This document shows, piece after piece, positions 12,133 through 23,600 of a DNA stretch of 64,000 nucleotides. Made by a program: the position numbers and the translations under genes. The DNA is taken from contig CM046882.1 of the NCBI GenBank assembly GCA_025667525.1, positions 216,488,592 to 216,552,591 of the forward strand, written 5' to 3'. Source of the stretch: Glebionis coronaria (taxonomy: Eukaryota; Streptophyta; Magnoliopsida; Asterales; Asteraceae). The notes under the pieces are model-generated. The model did not search any database. It was not told the DNA's origin and saw nothing but the letters and a program-made list of their open reading frames with translations. Every line of letters starts with the position of its first letter. Within the stretch, counting starts at the first letter, position 1.

Positions 12133-12570
12133 TAATAAGTGTTGAAACACTTATCCTTTTACCACTTATTTCCAATAATAAGAAGACCAAAACGTGTATT
12201 TTATGTCGTAAAAGTAAGAATTATGTGTGGTTTGTGTTTTTTATTGTGTTTTAGGACCAAAAGATGCAAAAGGAAGAAAACATGGGCTATCACGAGCTTT
12301 TATCGAAGAAAATGACTAAAGACGAAGTCGAAAGATCGAGAATGCAAAAAGAACAGAAGTCCAAGGCCAATTCTAAAGATTTATCGAAGAAAAAGTCTAA
12401 AGACGGAAGTTTATGAAGTCGAAGAACTCGTCTAATTATAGAAGAAAATTATAAGACGAGTTCAACTTATATCGACAAATCCCGAGACGACGTCGAGAAA
12501 GACAAAGAAATTAAGTCGAGTCGAGACGAGAAGAAAGAAATAAGATAGCTTAAGCATGTAATCTCTCCAC

Positions 12571-12605
12571 CTATAAATACCCTCCTAATATGTCATTAGG
12601 AGGGT
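12571..12605 (+). promoter_or_regulatory. TE3 TATA box with overlapping downstream hairpin
   Basis: CTATAAATAC at 12571-12580 is a good plant TATA box. It runs into a perfect 11-bp stem, ACCCTCCTAAT (12579-12589) with ATTAGGAGGGT (12595-12605), around a 5-base loop ATGTC. A start about 25-35 bp after the TATA box would fall in or just past the hairpin. The 3' LTR copy is at 33306-33340. Confidence 0.75.
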
Positions 12606-13136
12606 GTTAGGTAGTTAGTTTTAGTAGTTGTAGTTTAATTTTTAAGTGTGCTTTTAATTTTTCTCTCTAGTTTTCCTTTCAAAACTAATTAATCTTTACA
12701 TTAATCTTGTAATTTTGATATTCATATTTAATCAATCAAGCTTATTTTATTAATTCTCATTCTACCTTTCTTAATCTTTTTCTTAACCTTGATAATCATG
12801 TAGTTAATCTCATCTCTTTGATTATGTGATTGATTTATTCATGTGATTGATCTTTTAGTTTTGATGTGGTGGATGTTTTGAGCTTATTATGGTTATTGAT
12901 ATTCTAGTGTTTGGCTTATTTTTTTTTAAGTTGTTTTGATAGATTAATAGAGTTGCTTATTAGTTGATTCTGAATGTTTTGATTAATTAGTGTTTTTATA
13001 GTTTTTAATTTGTGGCTTATTTAGTTCTTCTTAAAATTTATTTGGTTAAAGTTTTGTTTAATTGCTTGTTTGGTTCGTGCTTATTCGTAGCTTATTTCTT
13101 AAGTTTTGTTGTTACTGATTATTTGTGTCTGCGTTC

Positions 13137-13510
13137 TAATCTTTTCGGAAAAGGGTTTTGTTTTTCTGAAAACACTCCTTTTTCTGAAAAGTCCTTTATT
13201 CCGAAAAACCATCATTACTCTGAAAAGTCTATTTTTCTGAAAACCACTATTTCTCTGAAAAATTCACTTATTCTGAAATTCCCTTTTCTCTGAATTCATC
13301 ATTTCTATGAAAACATCATTTTTCTGAATTGTTGCATTAATCCGAAAATCAATTTTTTGCTGAAAAGTGTCTTTATTCCGAAAATCCCATTTTTCTGAAA
13401 AGTCTTGTTATTCCGAAGAAACCCCTTTTTCTGAAAAGGCAATTATTCCGAAGATCCAATTTTCCTGAAAAGACCATTATTCCGAAAATGTCAATTTCTA
13501 TGAAATTCAA
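13137..13510. repeat. TTCCGAAAA / TTCTGAAAA array in the TE3 LTR
   Basis: About 25 alternating ATTCCGAAAA-type and TTTCTGAAAA-type motifs spaced 12-18 bp. Repeated in the 3' LTR at about 33885-34262. The long open frames across it come from the repeat, not from coding selection. Confidence 0.85.
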
Positions 13511-13791
13511 ATTATCTTGTTTTCGGACTTAGTTTAACTATCAGTTTTCTAAATTGTTTCTATTTTTCAACTTTAGTTTTTCCCGCCTTTTTACTTAGCA
13601 TTGTTTTAACTTGTTTTATCTTAGATTAAATTTTCAAGCTTTCAACGACATATTTATTTTTAGTTTAAAATAGATAACCAAACCCTTTTATTTTCCACCA
13701 AGAACGACTTAGTCGCACTTTCTACCAATAATCAATTCGAAAAGATCGGATTCAACGAACTTTCATACGAGGCTAAAAACCTTGTATTAAA

Positions 13792-13806
13792 TGGCGCCGC
13801 TGCCGG
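13792..13806 (+). other. TE3 primer-binding site (tRNA-Asp)
   Basis: TGGCGCCGCTGCCGG, two bases after the LTR, is complementary to the 3' end of plant tRNA-Asp except for one position. It would prime minus-strand DNA synthesis. Confidence 0.9.
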
Positions 13807-13981
13807 CTCTTTTCGTTAAGATTAAATGTTTTAAGTGAGAGACGCGTTGGATTTTGGGATCCGTTCACTTTTGAACGTTATTTTACTTGCTTTAAAATTT
13901 TCAAAAATCCAAAAAAATAGAAAAACATATAAAAACCAAAAATATTTCTTGTCTATTTTGCTTTTTCTTTTGTAGGTGTGT
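13807..13981 (+). other. TE3 leader with possible splice acceptor before gag
   Basis: A 175-bp leader. The pyrimidine-rich tract ending CTTTTTCTTTTGTAG lies immediately before GTGTATGCG, where gag begins. The same arrangement occurs in TE4. Acceptor function is inference. Confidence 0.4.
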
Positions 13982-15700
13982 ATGCGTACTCGTGCTCGTA
14001 AGAAGAAAGTAGCTCAAGCCGAAGTCATTACTCCACCTATTGTCACCATGGACAATCAACCAATGATCGAGCTTTTGCAATCGCACGTAGAGGGCAACAC
14101 TGATGCTATTGTCATACCCGAGATTGGAGCCAACAACTTTGATCTTAAATCCGGCTTCATTCAAATGGTCTCTGCTCAACCTTTCTTGGGGCGTTCGTTT
14201 GATGATCCTCATGACCATATAAAAAGGTTCCTTCAACTCACTAATACGGTTAAGTATAATGGGGTTTCACACGAGGTGATTCACTTGCAACTTTTTCCTT
14301 TCTCCTTAGAGGAAAAAGCCCGAAATTGGCTTGATAAGGAACTGCCACAAAGTATTCTTACGTGAACGGATTTAGAGACCAAATTCATCAACTACTTTTT
14401 CCCACCATCACGTACTACCGCTTTGCGGAATGAAATCATTACTTTTGAACAAAAGTACGGTGAGACATTTAGTGAATCTTGGGACAATTTTAAGGAACTT
14501 TTAAGAAAGTGTCCACAACATGGTTTCACAAAAGTATATCAAATTAATACTTTTTACAATGGTTTAAGCATGAATGACCAAGATTCACTAAATAGTGCCT
14601 CGGGGGGGTAACATTTTGGTTAAGTCTTCTAATGCCGCTTGGGATATTATTGAGAACAAGTCTAGAGTGCAAACCAAGAGTGTTCGGACTAATGTGGCTA
14701 GTGCTAGCACTAATGAGAGCGACAAGAGAATTGATAATCTTACTTCGCTTGTTGAATCACTTGTTCTCCAAACCACCAACAATGCCAAACAAATCACTGC
14801 CCAAGCTAATGCTTTGAGTCAATCATGTGAAATATGCGGGGGATCTCACTCATACACCGATTATCCTTCGACTCATGACAATCCGGAAAATGTGTATGCC
14901 GCAAACGGTACCTATTCTACAGGTGGCTATCAAGCACGTCCTCAAGGTGACCGCAATTTGCTCAGCTATCGCTCAAACAACTTTCTTTCACCACCCAGTT
15001 TTCCCCCACAAAACCCAAACAACCTCAATCTCAAAAATCAAAACCAACCTCGTGCTCCAAATCAATATCAAACCCAAAGAACCGCATATCCACCTCAAAG
15101 AAACAACCAACTTTACCAACAACCTGCTTATCAATCACCTGCCTACCATGCTCCTCCTCCCAACCAACCCACCGTATTTAATCACGAGGTTGAAACTTAC
15201 ATGAGGACTAATGATGCGATAGTGCAAAATCTTCAGCGGGAAATGGCCAACATGAAAGCAGATATGGTGAAACAAGGGAATGATCTTCGAGCCGATATGC
15301 GAAACTCTTTTGCAAGTCAAACGAATAACTTAAGGAACATGATGGCTAGTTTCTTCCCAAGTAATCAAGCCTCTGATTCGGGTTCTCTTCCGAGTAACAC
15401 CGTTGCTAATCCAAGAGGGGAGATGAAAGCAATCACCACTCGAAGTGGAAAAGGTTTAAAGGAACCTGAGCTTCCTACACCTACACCGGTGATTGTGACA
15501 AAGGAAAACGAGTCTACTTCTCCAATTCCTCCAACTTCTACTTCTCCAATTCCTCCAACTTCTACTTCTTCAATTCCACCACCTTCTATTTCTACCCCTC
15601 CACCACCCAAGGATGTGAGTGAGAATTCCATTCCAAAGCCTTCATCTCAACCCAATTACCTTATCCTTCAAGGTTGAGGAAAGAGAAATTGAAGAACAAG
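13982..15700 (+). pseudogene. gag: TE3 Gag (broken)
   Basis: Starts MRTRARKKK at 13982. It carries the Athila gag core FPFSLEEKARNWLDK, FFPPSRTTALRNEI, FSESWDNFKELLRKCPQH and TFYNGLS. A zinc-knuckle remnant CEICGGSHSYTDY lacks the fourth ligand (Tyr). A Gln/Pro/Asn-rich tail ends in a Pro/Ser repeat (15520-15610) and GEMKAITTRSGK. Breaks: TGA at 14363-14365 where TE4 has Trp, an extra G in the G-run near 14606, and a frame change near 15655. In the family Gag forms the particle shell. Confidence 0.88.
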
Positions 15701-16809
15701 GATGATATTCAGGTTTCTAACTTTCTTAAAATGTTAAACAACTTAATTTCAATATCTCCTTTGTTGAGGATCTCGCTCACATGCCAAAGTATGCGAAAAT
15801 GTTTAAAGATCTTCTCAGTGATAAGGAGAAACTCCTCGATATCGCTCAGACCCAACTTAATGAGAATTGCTCCGCAGAGCTCTTAAGTGAATTACCAACC
15901 AAACTTGGTGATCCGGGTCGTTTCTTGATTCCTTGCAACATCCCCGGGGTAGAGAATTGCATGGCCCTAGCCGATCTAGGTGCTAGTATAAACTTAATGC
16001 CTTTAAGCGTTTGGCAACAATTGTCTCTACCCGAGCTAGTCCCCACACGAATGACTTTGGAATTTTCTAACCGTACGGTTGCTTATCTAGTGGTGATAGC
16101 CGAAGATGTCTTTGTTGGTGTCGACAAATTCACCTTTCCGGCGGATTTTGTTGTCGTTGACTACGAGATGGACCCCCGTGTTCCATTAATCGTTGGACGT
16201 CCATTCTTGAGGACCGGTCGCACTCTCATTGATGTAGCCGCGGGCGAATTAATCATGAGAGTTGGTGACGATAAAATCGTTTTCAACATGGGTAAACTTT
16301 CTAAGCAGCCTTCTGAAAATGAGAGCGTTAATTTCATTGATGTTCTTGATGAGGCTTGTGAAGAACATTTCAAATACGCTTGTAAAATTGGTTCTTCTTC
16401 TCTACCCATTGTTGAGACTGTTGCCTCTATTGCTCCATCACTAACTCCATTTGGAGAAAGTGATTTCATTTTGAAAGAATTTGAAGCAACTTTGGGAGAT
16501 GTAGACTTGCAATATGACGATTCTCCGTCCAATTGGGATGAAGACATTCGTACCATTGAGAAACTTCTCAATGAGGACCATATTTCTCCACCATCTCCTA
16601 AGGATATCTCTATCGATGAACCGAATTTGACTACGCCTTCCATCGAAAATCCTCCGGATTTGGAGCTTAAGGACCTACCGTCTCATCTCGAGTACGTTTT
16701 CCTTGAAGACAACAAGAAGTCACCCGTCATCATCGCAAAGGAATTGAAAGAGGAAGAAAAATCTCGACTTATTGCCGTGCTGAAGAATCACAAGAAAGCG
16801 ATTGCTTAG
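15701..16809 (+). pseudogene. pol: TE3 aspartic protease and linker to RT
   Basis: MPKYAKMFKDLLSDKEKL precedes the protease. The active site is ALADLGASINLMP, the Athila form with DLG instead of DTG. VPLIVGRPFLRTGRTLIDV is the second conserved protease block. An acidic linker with NEDHISPPSPKD leads to RT. The frame ends at TAG 16807-16809, where TE4 reads Trp. Apart from that stop the 343-codon frame is intact. Confidence 0.88.
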
Positions 16810-17298
16810 AAAATCTTCGATATTCGTGGAATTGATCCTCACTTTTGCACACATAAAATTCTCATGGAGGACGACTTTAAACCCACTATTCAAAGCCAAA
16901 GAAGGGTGAATCCCAAGATCCATGACGCTATCAAAAAAGAGGTTATCAAATTTCTTGATGCGGGAATGATCTACCCTATCTCGGATTCACCATGGGTTAG
17001 TCCCGTCCATTGTGTGCCTAAGAAAGGCGGAATCACCGTTGTGCCTAATGAAAACAATGAGTTGATTCCTACTCGTCTCGTTACAGGGTGGAGAGTTTGT
17101 ATAGACTTTCGCAAACTCAATGATGCTACGAGAAAGGATCATTTTCCCCACCCTTTCATGGACCAAATGCTTGAACGTCTGGCGGGTAATGACTATTACT
17201 GCTTTCTAGACGGTTTCTCCGGGTATTTTCAAATTCCCATAGATCCCAAAGACCAAGAGAAAACTACATTCACTTGTCCTTACGGAACATTTTCTTAT
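16810..17298 (+). pseudogene. pol: TE3 reverse transcriptase, N-terminal half (cut by TE4)
   Basis: Contains [27 protein letters not shown] and FLDGFSGYFQIP, the fingers and first palm motifs of Ty3/gypsy RT. The sequence stops at TFSY within the duplicated CTTAT at 17294-17298, where TE4 enters. The frame resumes at 28556 after TE4. Confidence 0.92.
17294..17298. repeat. Target site duplication of TE4, left copy (CTTAT)
   Basis: CTTAT here and at 28556-28560 flank TE4 exactly. Both lie at the same codon position of the interrupted TE3 RT, judged by alignment to the TE4 RT. Confidence 0.95.
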
Positions 17299-17740
17299 TG
17301 ATAGGTGTGAAAACACCCATCCTTTTACCACTTATTTCTTGCTAAAACAAGACCAAAACGCGTATTTAATGTCATTTGTTTGGAATTATGCGTGGTTTGT
17401 GTGTTTGTTGTGTTTTCAGAGCCAACCGGATAAATATTGAAGAAAACATGGGATTGCACGGGTTTTATCGAAGAAAAAGACGAAAAGACGATGTCTATAG
17501 TCCAAGAGATGCAAAAGATTTGAAGTCAATGGGCCTATTTGAAGATTTATCGAAGAAAAGGGCCAAAGATGGAAGATTTACATATGTCGAAGAACTCAAG
17601 TCTATTAAACGAAGAAATTAAAGACGAGTTGAATTTATTCATCTACAAATCCCGAATCAGAATCGAAAACGTCAACTTTACTGAAAAGAAGAGAAGACAA
17701 AAAGAAAGAAGAAAGCCCACTCACCAACCAACCACATCTC

Positions 17741-17841
17741 CTATAAATAGGATTTCCCTTCACAACTTAGAGACTAGTTTTCATTTTCCAGTTTTTTCTT
17801 TCTTTTGTTTCGTAGGAAACCAACACCATTAAGGTGTTGGT
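17741..17841 (+). promoter_or_regulatory. TE4 TATA box and transcript-leader hairpin
   Basis: CTATAAATAG at 17741-17750 is the likely TATA box. About 70 bp downstream, ACCAACACC (17819-17827) pairs perfectly with GGTGTTGGT (17833-17841) around the 5-base loop ATTAA. The 3' LTR copy of the hairpin is 27331-27353. Confidence 0.7.
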
Positions 17842-18149
17842 GATTTTTCATCTTTGTTGAATTCACAAATCTTGTAAGTTTTAATCTTTCCTTTTGTTTG
17901 TTAAACCTTAATCTTTCAATACAAGTCTCTCTTTAATCTTATTATTCTTTTTCTTATTGATCTTAAGTTTTAAGTTTTATTTTGTTGAGTTTGATCTTCA
18001 AAAGTAAGTGGGTTTTGTGTTTTCGTTGATTTGATTTAAAGTTTACTATTAGTAGATGATTGGTGGATAGTTTTGTTTAATCTTTGGTAAAAACTTTGTT
18101 GATTTTGGTCAAATTTGTAGCTTTATTCTTTCCCCTGTTCTTCGCGTGT

Positions 18150-18815
18150 TCAAAATCCCCAGATTCCGAATCAACATAATAATCCGGATCAAGGGATTTT
18201 GTCATTTTATTCCGGATGAACATATTATTCCGGATAAAGCTTTTGCTTAGTACATTCCGAACGAGCTAAGTTTTCCGAATCAAGGCTTTTTGTTAAAATT
18301 ATTCCGAACCAATCGATATTCCGAATGAGCACTTGTTTTAGATTATTCCGGATGAGTGATTATTCTAGATAAAGAGATTATTCTGAATGAGCACTTGTTC
18401 TAGATTATTCAGGATCAAGAGTAATTATTCCGGATGAGTGATTATTCCGGATAAAGAGATTATTCCGAGTGAGCACTTATTCCGAACCAACGTCATATTC
18501 CGAATGAAGCATTTTTATAAATTATTCCGAATGAACAGCTTTTCCGAATGAGTCTTTTCTCTTGAACATTCCGCATGAAGCAATTATTCCAGATGAGCAC
18601 ATATATTCCGGATGAAGGTTTTTATTCCGCATGAAGGTTTTTGGCCAAGTTATTCCGAATGAGCCATTTATTCCGGATGAAGGGATATTCCGGATGAAGG
18701 TATTATTCCGGATGAGTGTTTTGTTTGATTATTCCGCATGAGTTTTGGTTATTCCGAATGAGCAGTTTTATTCCGCATGAACTTTAATTATTCCGAATCA
18801 GCAATTTTTCCAAGT
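18150..18815. repeat. ATTCCGGATGA / ATTCCGAATGA array in the TE4 LTR
   Basis: Roughly 30 motifs with core ATTCCG followed by GATGA, AATGA, CATGA or GATAA, in a single orientation with 12-30 bp spacing. Every motif carries a CG. Repeated in the 3' LTR at about 27670-28320. Confidence 0.9.
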
Positions 18816-19045
18816 TAAGTTATTTCACTGTTTTACTGTTTTAGTGTTCAAGTTTAATTCAAGCTTTATTTTTATTAGTTGTTTTTGTCTTAATTTCTCT
18901 ATTGCACGCATTTAATCCTTTTAGTAGAATCGAAAACCAAACCCGATTTTAGTAACCAAGAACGATAATTCCACTTTGAGCCATGAACAATTCGAGAAGA
19001 TACCGAGAAACGAACTTTCAACCTAGAAAAATCTGTCGTATTAAA

Positions 19046-19060
19046 TGGCGCCGCTGCCGG
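19046..19060 (+). other. TE4 primer-binding site (tRNA-Asp)
   Basis: TGGCGCCGCTGCCGG, two bases after the LTR and identical to the TE3 site, complementary to plant tRNA-Asp with one mismatch. Confidence 0.9.
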
Positions 19061-19252
19061 CTCTTTTCGTAAGGATTAACGGTTTTTTGTGAGAAAATTG
19101 GATTTTGGGATCCGTTCACCGTGAACGTTACTTTTTCATCATAAAAATTTTTTCAACAACCTAAAAAAAATATAAAATTTTCAAAAATCCAAAAAATTAT
19201 AAAACATAAAAAACCAAAAAGATTTCTGCTTTGTTATTTCTTTTGCAGGTGT
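19061..19252 (+). other. TE4 leader with possible intron
   Basis: A CGTAAGG donor-like site lies at about 19069. A pyrimidine-rich acceptor TTATTTCTTTTGCAG ends just before GTGTATGCG at 19249. If used, it would remove about 180 bases and join the primer-site region to the gag start. TE3 has the acceptor but a weakened donor (CGTTAAG). Inference only. Confidence 0.35.
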
Positions 19253-20999
19253 ATGCGCACTCGATCAACGTCTTATCCCGAGCCCGAGACTCTCGATAAC
19301 TTAGACATGGCCGGTGTACACAACAACAATAATAATCCACCTCAAAACAGCATGAATAATAACAACAATGAACCTCTACCGGACAATCGTCCTATGATTG
19401 AATTTTGCAAGCACATGTAGAGGGCAACAACGATCCTATTGTCATACCCGCGATTGCAGCCAACAACTTTGAGCTTAAATCCGGCTTCATTCAAATGGTC
19501 TCTGCACAACCATTCTTGGGGCGTACCATTGATGATCCTCATGACCACATCAAAAGGTTACTTCAACTCACGAATACGGTCAAATTCAATGGGGTTCCAC
19601 AAGAGGTAATCCGCTTACAACTTTTTCCTTTCTCCTTAGAGGGACAAGCCCGACACTGGCTTGCAAAGGAACCGCCACAAAGTATTCTTACGTGGACGGA
19701 CTTAGAGACCAAATTCATAAACTACTTTTTCCCACCCTCTCGTACTACCGCTTTGCGGAATGAAATTATTAATTTTGAACAAAAGTAAGATGAGACTTTT
19801 AGTGAATCTTGGGACTGTTTTAAAGACCTTTTAAGAAAGTGCCCACAACATGGTTTTACCAAAGTGCACCAAATTAATACTTTTTACAATGGTTTAAGCA
19901 TGAATGACCAAGATTCACTAAATAGTGCCTCGGGGGGTAATATTTTGGTTAAGTCTTCTAATTCCGCTTGGGATATTATTGAGAATAAGTCTAGAGTGCA
20001 AACCAAGAGTGTTCGGACCAATGTCGCTAGTGCTAGCACTAGTGACAACGAAAAGAGAATTGATAAACTTACTTCGCTTATTGAATCGCTTGCTGTCCGA
20101 ACCGCTAACAATACCAAAAGCATCAACGCTCAAAACGCTCAAGTCAATGTTGTAAGCCAACCATGTGAAATATGCGGGGGTCCTCACTCTTACACTACTT
20201 CTACCTCCACCCAAGACTATCTTTGTGAGAATGTTAACGCAGCATACGGTACCTATCCTCCGGGAGGCTATCCAGCCCGCCCTCAAGGAGACTGTAACTT
20301 ACTAAGTTGTCGTTCCACCAACTTTCTTTCCCCGCCCGGTTTTCCTCCAACCAATCGAAACCAACAACAAAACCTTTTAGAACCAACCAAAACCAACCTC
20401 GAGCACCATACCAACCACCTCAAAGACAACCATATCCACCTCAAAATCCTACTCAAGTTTACCAACCCGCTCCTTACCAACCACCTGCTTATCAAGCACC
20501 TCCTCCTACCCAACCCACCATTTTCAACCACGAGGTCGAAACGTACATGCGGACGAATGATGTGTTGGTGAAGAATCTGCAGACCCAGATTATTAATTTG
20601 AAGGGCGATATGGTGAAACAAGGGAATGATCTTAGAGCTGATATGCGAAACTCTTTGAGTAGTCAAACGAATGACCTAAGGGACATGATGGCTGGTTTCT
20701 TCTAAGGTAATCAACCCTCTTCTTTGGGTACTCTTTCGAGTAACACCGTTGCTAATCCAAGAGGGGAGATGAAAGCAATCACAACTCGCAGTGGAAAAGG
20801 TACCAAGGAACCCGAGCTTCCTACACCTACACCTGTGATTGTGACAAAGGAAAACGAGTCTACTTCTCCAATTCCTCCACCTCTTACTTCTACCCCTCCA
20901 CCACCCAAGGATGTGAGTGATCCTACAATCCCAAAGTTTTCCTCTTCTTCCGATATACCTTTTCCCTCAAGGTTGAGGAAAGAGAAGCTCAAAAGCAAG
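19253..20999 (+). pseudogene. gag: TE4 Gag (broken)
   Basis: ATG at 19253-19255 begins MRTRSTSYPEPE, then an Asn-rich stretch. A frameshift near 19400 leads into the gag core (AIAANNFELKSGFIQM, FFPPSRTTALRNEI). TAA follows at 19786-19788. The next piece carries TFYNGLS and the zinc-knuckle remnant CEICGGPHSYTTS, whose fourth ligand is not Cys. A further frameshift lies near 20345, TAA at 20703-20705, and the tail GEMKAITTRSGK follows. Gag is thus more damaged than pol in this element. Confidence 0.88.
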
Positions 21000-22044
21000 G
21001 ACGATATTCAAGTTTCAAACTTTCTCAGAATGTTTAAACAATTGAGTTTCAACATCTCCTTCGCTGAGGCTCTCGCTCACATGCCTAAATATGCGAAGAT
21101 GATTAAGGATCTTCTAAGTGACAAGGAGAAGCTTCTCGATATTGCTTAGACCCAACTTAATGAGAATTGCTCTGCAGTGCTCTTAAGGAAATTGCCAACC
21201 AAACTTGGTGATCCGGGTCGCTTCTTAATCCCTTGCAACTTCCCGGGAGTAGATAATTGCATGGCCCTAGCCGATCTAGGTGCTAGTATCAACTTAATGC
21301 CTCTAAGCGTTTGGAAGCAATTATCTATCCCTGAGCTAGTCCCCACCAAAATGACTTTGGAATTAGCTAACCGTACAGTTGCTTATCCAGTGGGGATAGC
21401 CGAAGACGTTTTCGTTGGCGTTGACAAATTCACCTTCCCGGTGGATTTTGTTGTCGTTGACTACGAGATGGATCCTAGCGTTCCATTAATCGTTGGACGT
21501 ATATTCTTGAGGACCGGTCGCACTCTCATCGATGTAGAAGCGGGTGAGCTTATCATGAGAGTTGGTGACGATCAAATTGTCTTCAACATGGGTAAGATTT
21601 CTAAACAGCCTTATTCATACGAGAGTGTTAATTGTATCGACTTTCTTGATGAGGCTTGTGACGAACACTTTAATGATGCTTGCAAAAGTAGTCTTACCTC
21701 TCTTCCCAATGCTGAGACCGTTGCCTCTATTGCTCCATCACTAACTCCATTTGGTGAAAGTGATTTCCTTTTGACTGAATTTGAAGCAACTTTGGGAGAC
21801 GTGAACTTACAATATGACGATTCTCCCACCGATTGGGATGAAGACATTCGTACCATTGAGAAAATTCTCAATGAGGACCATATTTCTCCACCATCTCCCA
21901 AGGATATTGCTATCGATGAACCGAATTTGACTACGCCTTCCATCGAAAATCCTCTGGGATTTAGAGCTTAAGGAATTACCGTCCCATCTCGAGTACGTAT
22001 TTCTTGAAGACAAGAAGAAGTCACCCGTCATCATCGCTAAGGAC
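21000..22044 (+). pseudogene. pol: TE4 aspartic protease and linker (broken)
   Basis: Protease motif ALADLGASINLMP and block VPLIVGRIFLRTGRTLIDV, then the acidic linker. TAG at 21147-21149 interrupts it just upstream of the protease. An extra base near 21955 shifts the frame before the RT. Organisation matches TE3 codon for codon apart from these lesions. Confidence 0.88.
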
Positions 22045-23600
22045 TTGAAAGAAGAAGAAAAATCTCGCCTTATCGCCGTGCTTAAAGATCATAAGAAGGC
22101 AATTGCTTGGAAAATTTCCGATATCCGCGGAATTGATCCAAACTTTTGTACTCACAAAATTCTCATGGAAGATGACTTTAAACCCGCAATCCAAAGCCAA
22201 AGAAGGGTTAATCCTCGAATTCATGACGTCATCAAACAAGAGGTTATCAAACTTCTAGATGCCGGAATGATTTACCCTATTTCGGATTCGCCATGGGTAA
22301 GTCCCGTCCATTGTGTGCCAAAGAAAGGCGGAATAACTGTTGTTCCCAATGAACACAACGAGTTGATTCCTACTCGTCTCGTTACTGGGTGGAGAGTTTG
22401 TATCGACTATCGCAAACTCAATGATTCCACGAGAAAATATCATTTTCCTCTTCCTTTCATGGATCAAATGCTCGAGCGTCTAGCGGGTAATGATTACTAT
22501 TGCTTCTTAGACGGTTTCTTTGGGTATTTTCAAATTCCCATCGATCCCAAGGACCAAGAGAAAACCACATTCACTTGTCCCTACGTAACATTTGCTTACA
22601 AAAGAATGCCTTTCGGTTTATGCAATGCTCCTGGGACGTTCCAAAGGTGTATGATGGCTATCTTTCATGACATGGTTGAAGAAACTATGGACGTCTTCAT
22701 GGATGATTTCTCGGTTTATGGTGATTCTTTCTCTTCTTGCCTTGCCAATTTGCAATGCATGCTTAAGCGGTGTGAAGACACTCGCCTTGTTCTAAATTGG
22801 GAAAAATGCCATTTCATGGTAAAAGAAGGCATCGTGCTAGGACACAAAATCTCCAAAGTCGGTCTTGAAGTGGACCGTGCTAAAGTCGATGTTATTGCAA
22901 AATTTCCTCCACCTTCAACCGTGAAGGGTGTGAGAAGTTTCCTCGGTCATGCGGGCTTCTATCGTCCATTCATTCAAGATTTTTCTAAAATCGCTCGCCC
23001 GATGACCCACCTCTTGGAAAAAGATACTCCTTTCATCTTTTCCAAAGAGTGTCTTGAATCTTTCAATCTTCTTAAGGATAAGCTAACTAAGGCACCGGTC
23101 TTGGTTACCCCTAATTGGGAGCTACCTTTTGAGTTGATGTGTGATGCTAGCGACTTTGCTATTAGAGCGGTTTTGGGCCAAAATGTGAACAAACACTTTC
23201 AACCAATCCATTACGCTAGCAAGACAATGACGGGGGCTCAATTGCATTATACCACTACCGAAAAAGATCTTTTAGCTGTAGTGTATGCTTTTGAAAAGTT
23301 CCGCCCCTATCTTGTCCTTTCCACTACCATCGTGTACACGGACCATTCCTCATTGAAGTACTTGTTAACTAAACAAGATTCTAAACCAAGACTTCTTCTC
23401 TGGGTTTTGCTACTTCAAGAATTTAAAATCGAAATTCGTGATAAGAAGGGAGCTGAAAACCTAGCCGCAGATCATCTCAATAGACTTGAGGATCCTTATC
23501 AAGGGGATCATCCGAACAAAGAGATCAATGACTCTTTTCCCCTTGAGACCTTAATGTCTATCAACTCGAATTTGATGAGACCCCGTGGTTTGCGGACATT
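22045..23600 (+). CDS. pol: TE4 reverse transcriptase-RNase H (open frame)
   Basis: One uninterrupted frame. [57 protein letters not shown], then the catalytic [10 protein letters not shown] with both Asp codons at 22702-22707. RNase [10 protein letters not shown] (Asp), [12 protein letters not shown] (Glu), [11 protein letters not shown] (Asp) and AADHLNR (Asp), so all four acidic residues are in place. Oddities against TE3: FFGY for FSGY, TCPYVT for TCPYGT, and AIRAV for AIGAV. The frame is lost near 23570 by one missing T compared with TE3. Confidence 0.92.

Larger units (their letters stand above)
12133..13789 (+). mobile_element. TE3 5' LTR
   Basis: Runs from TAATAAGTG to CTTGTATTA. The termini are TA...TA rather than TG...CA, yet the CACTA duplication shows these are the real ends. 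It holds a purine-rich U3 (GAAGAAA and TCGAGA runs), a TATA box at 12571, an adjacent hairpin, a GCTTATT-rich tract (12740-13095) and a TTCCGAAAA/TTCTGAAAA array (13137-13510). Confidence 0.93.
17299..19043 (+). mobile_element. TE4 5' LTR
   Basis: From TGATAGGTG to GTCGTATTA, so the ends are TG...TA. It contains a purine-rich U3, a TATA box (17741), a downstream hairpin (17819) and a long ATTCCGGATGA/ATTCCGAATGA array (18150-18815). Only short blocks near both ends and in U3 resemble the TE3 LTR. Confidence 0.94.

Noticed and set aside
13012..13293. Plus-strand frame in the TE3 LTR, also at 33748-34029
   Set aside because: Covers the TTCCGAAAA array and recurs only because both LTRs descend from one sequence.
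13792..13806. tRNA-Asp gene fragment
   Set aside because: Only the complement of the tRNA 3' end is present next to an LTR, which is the primer-binding site.
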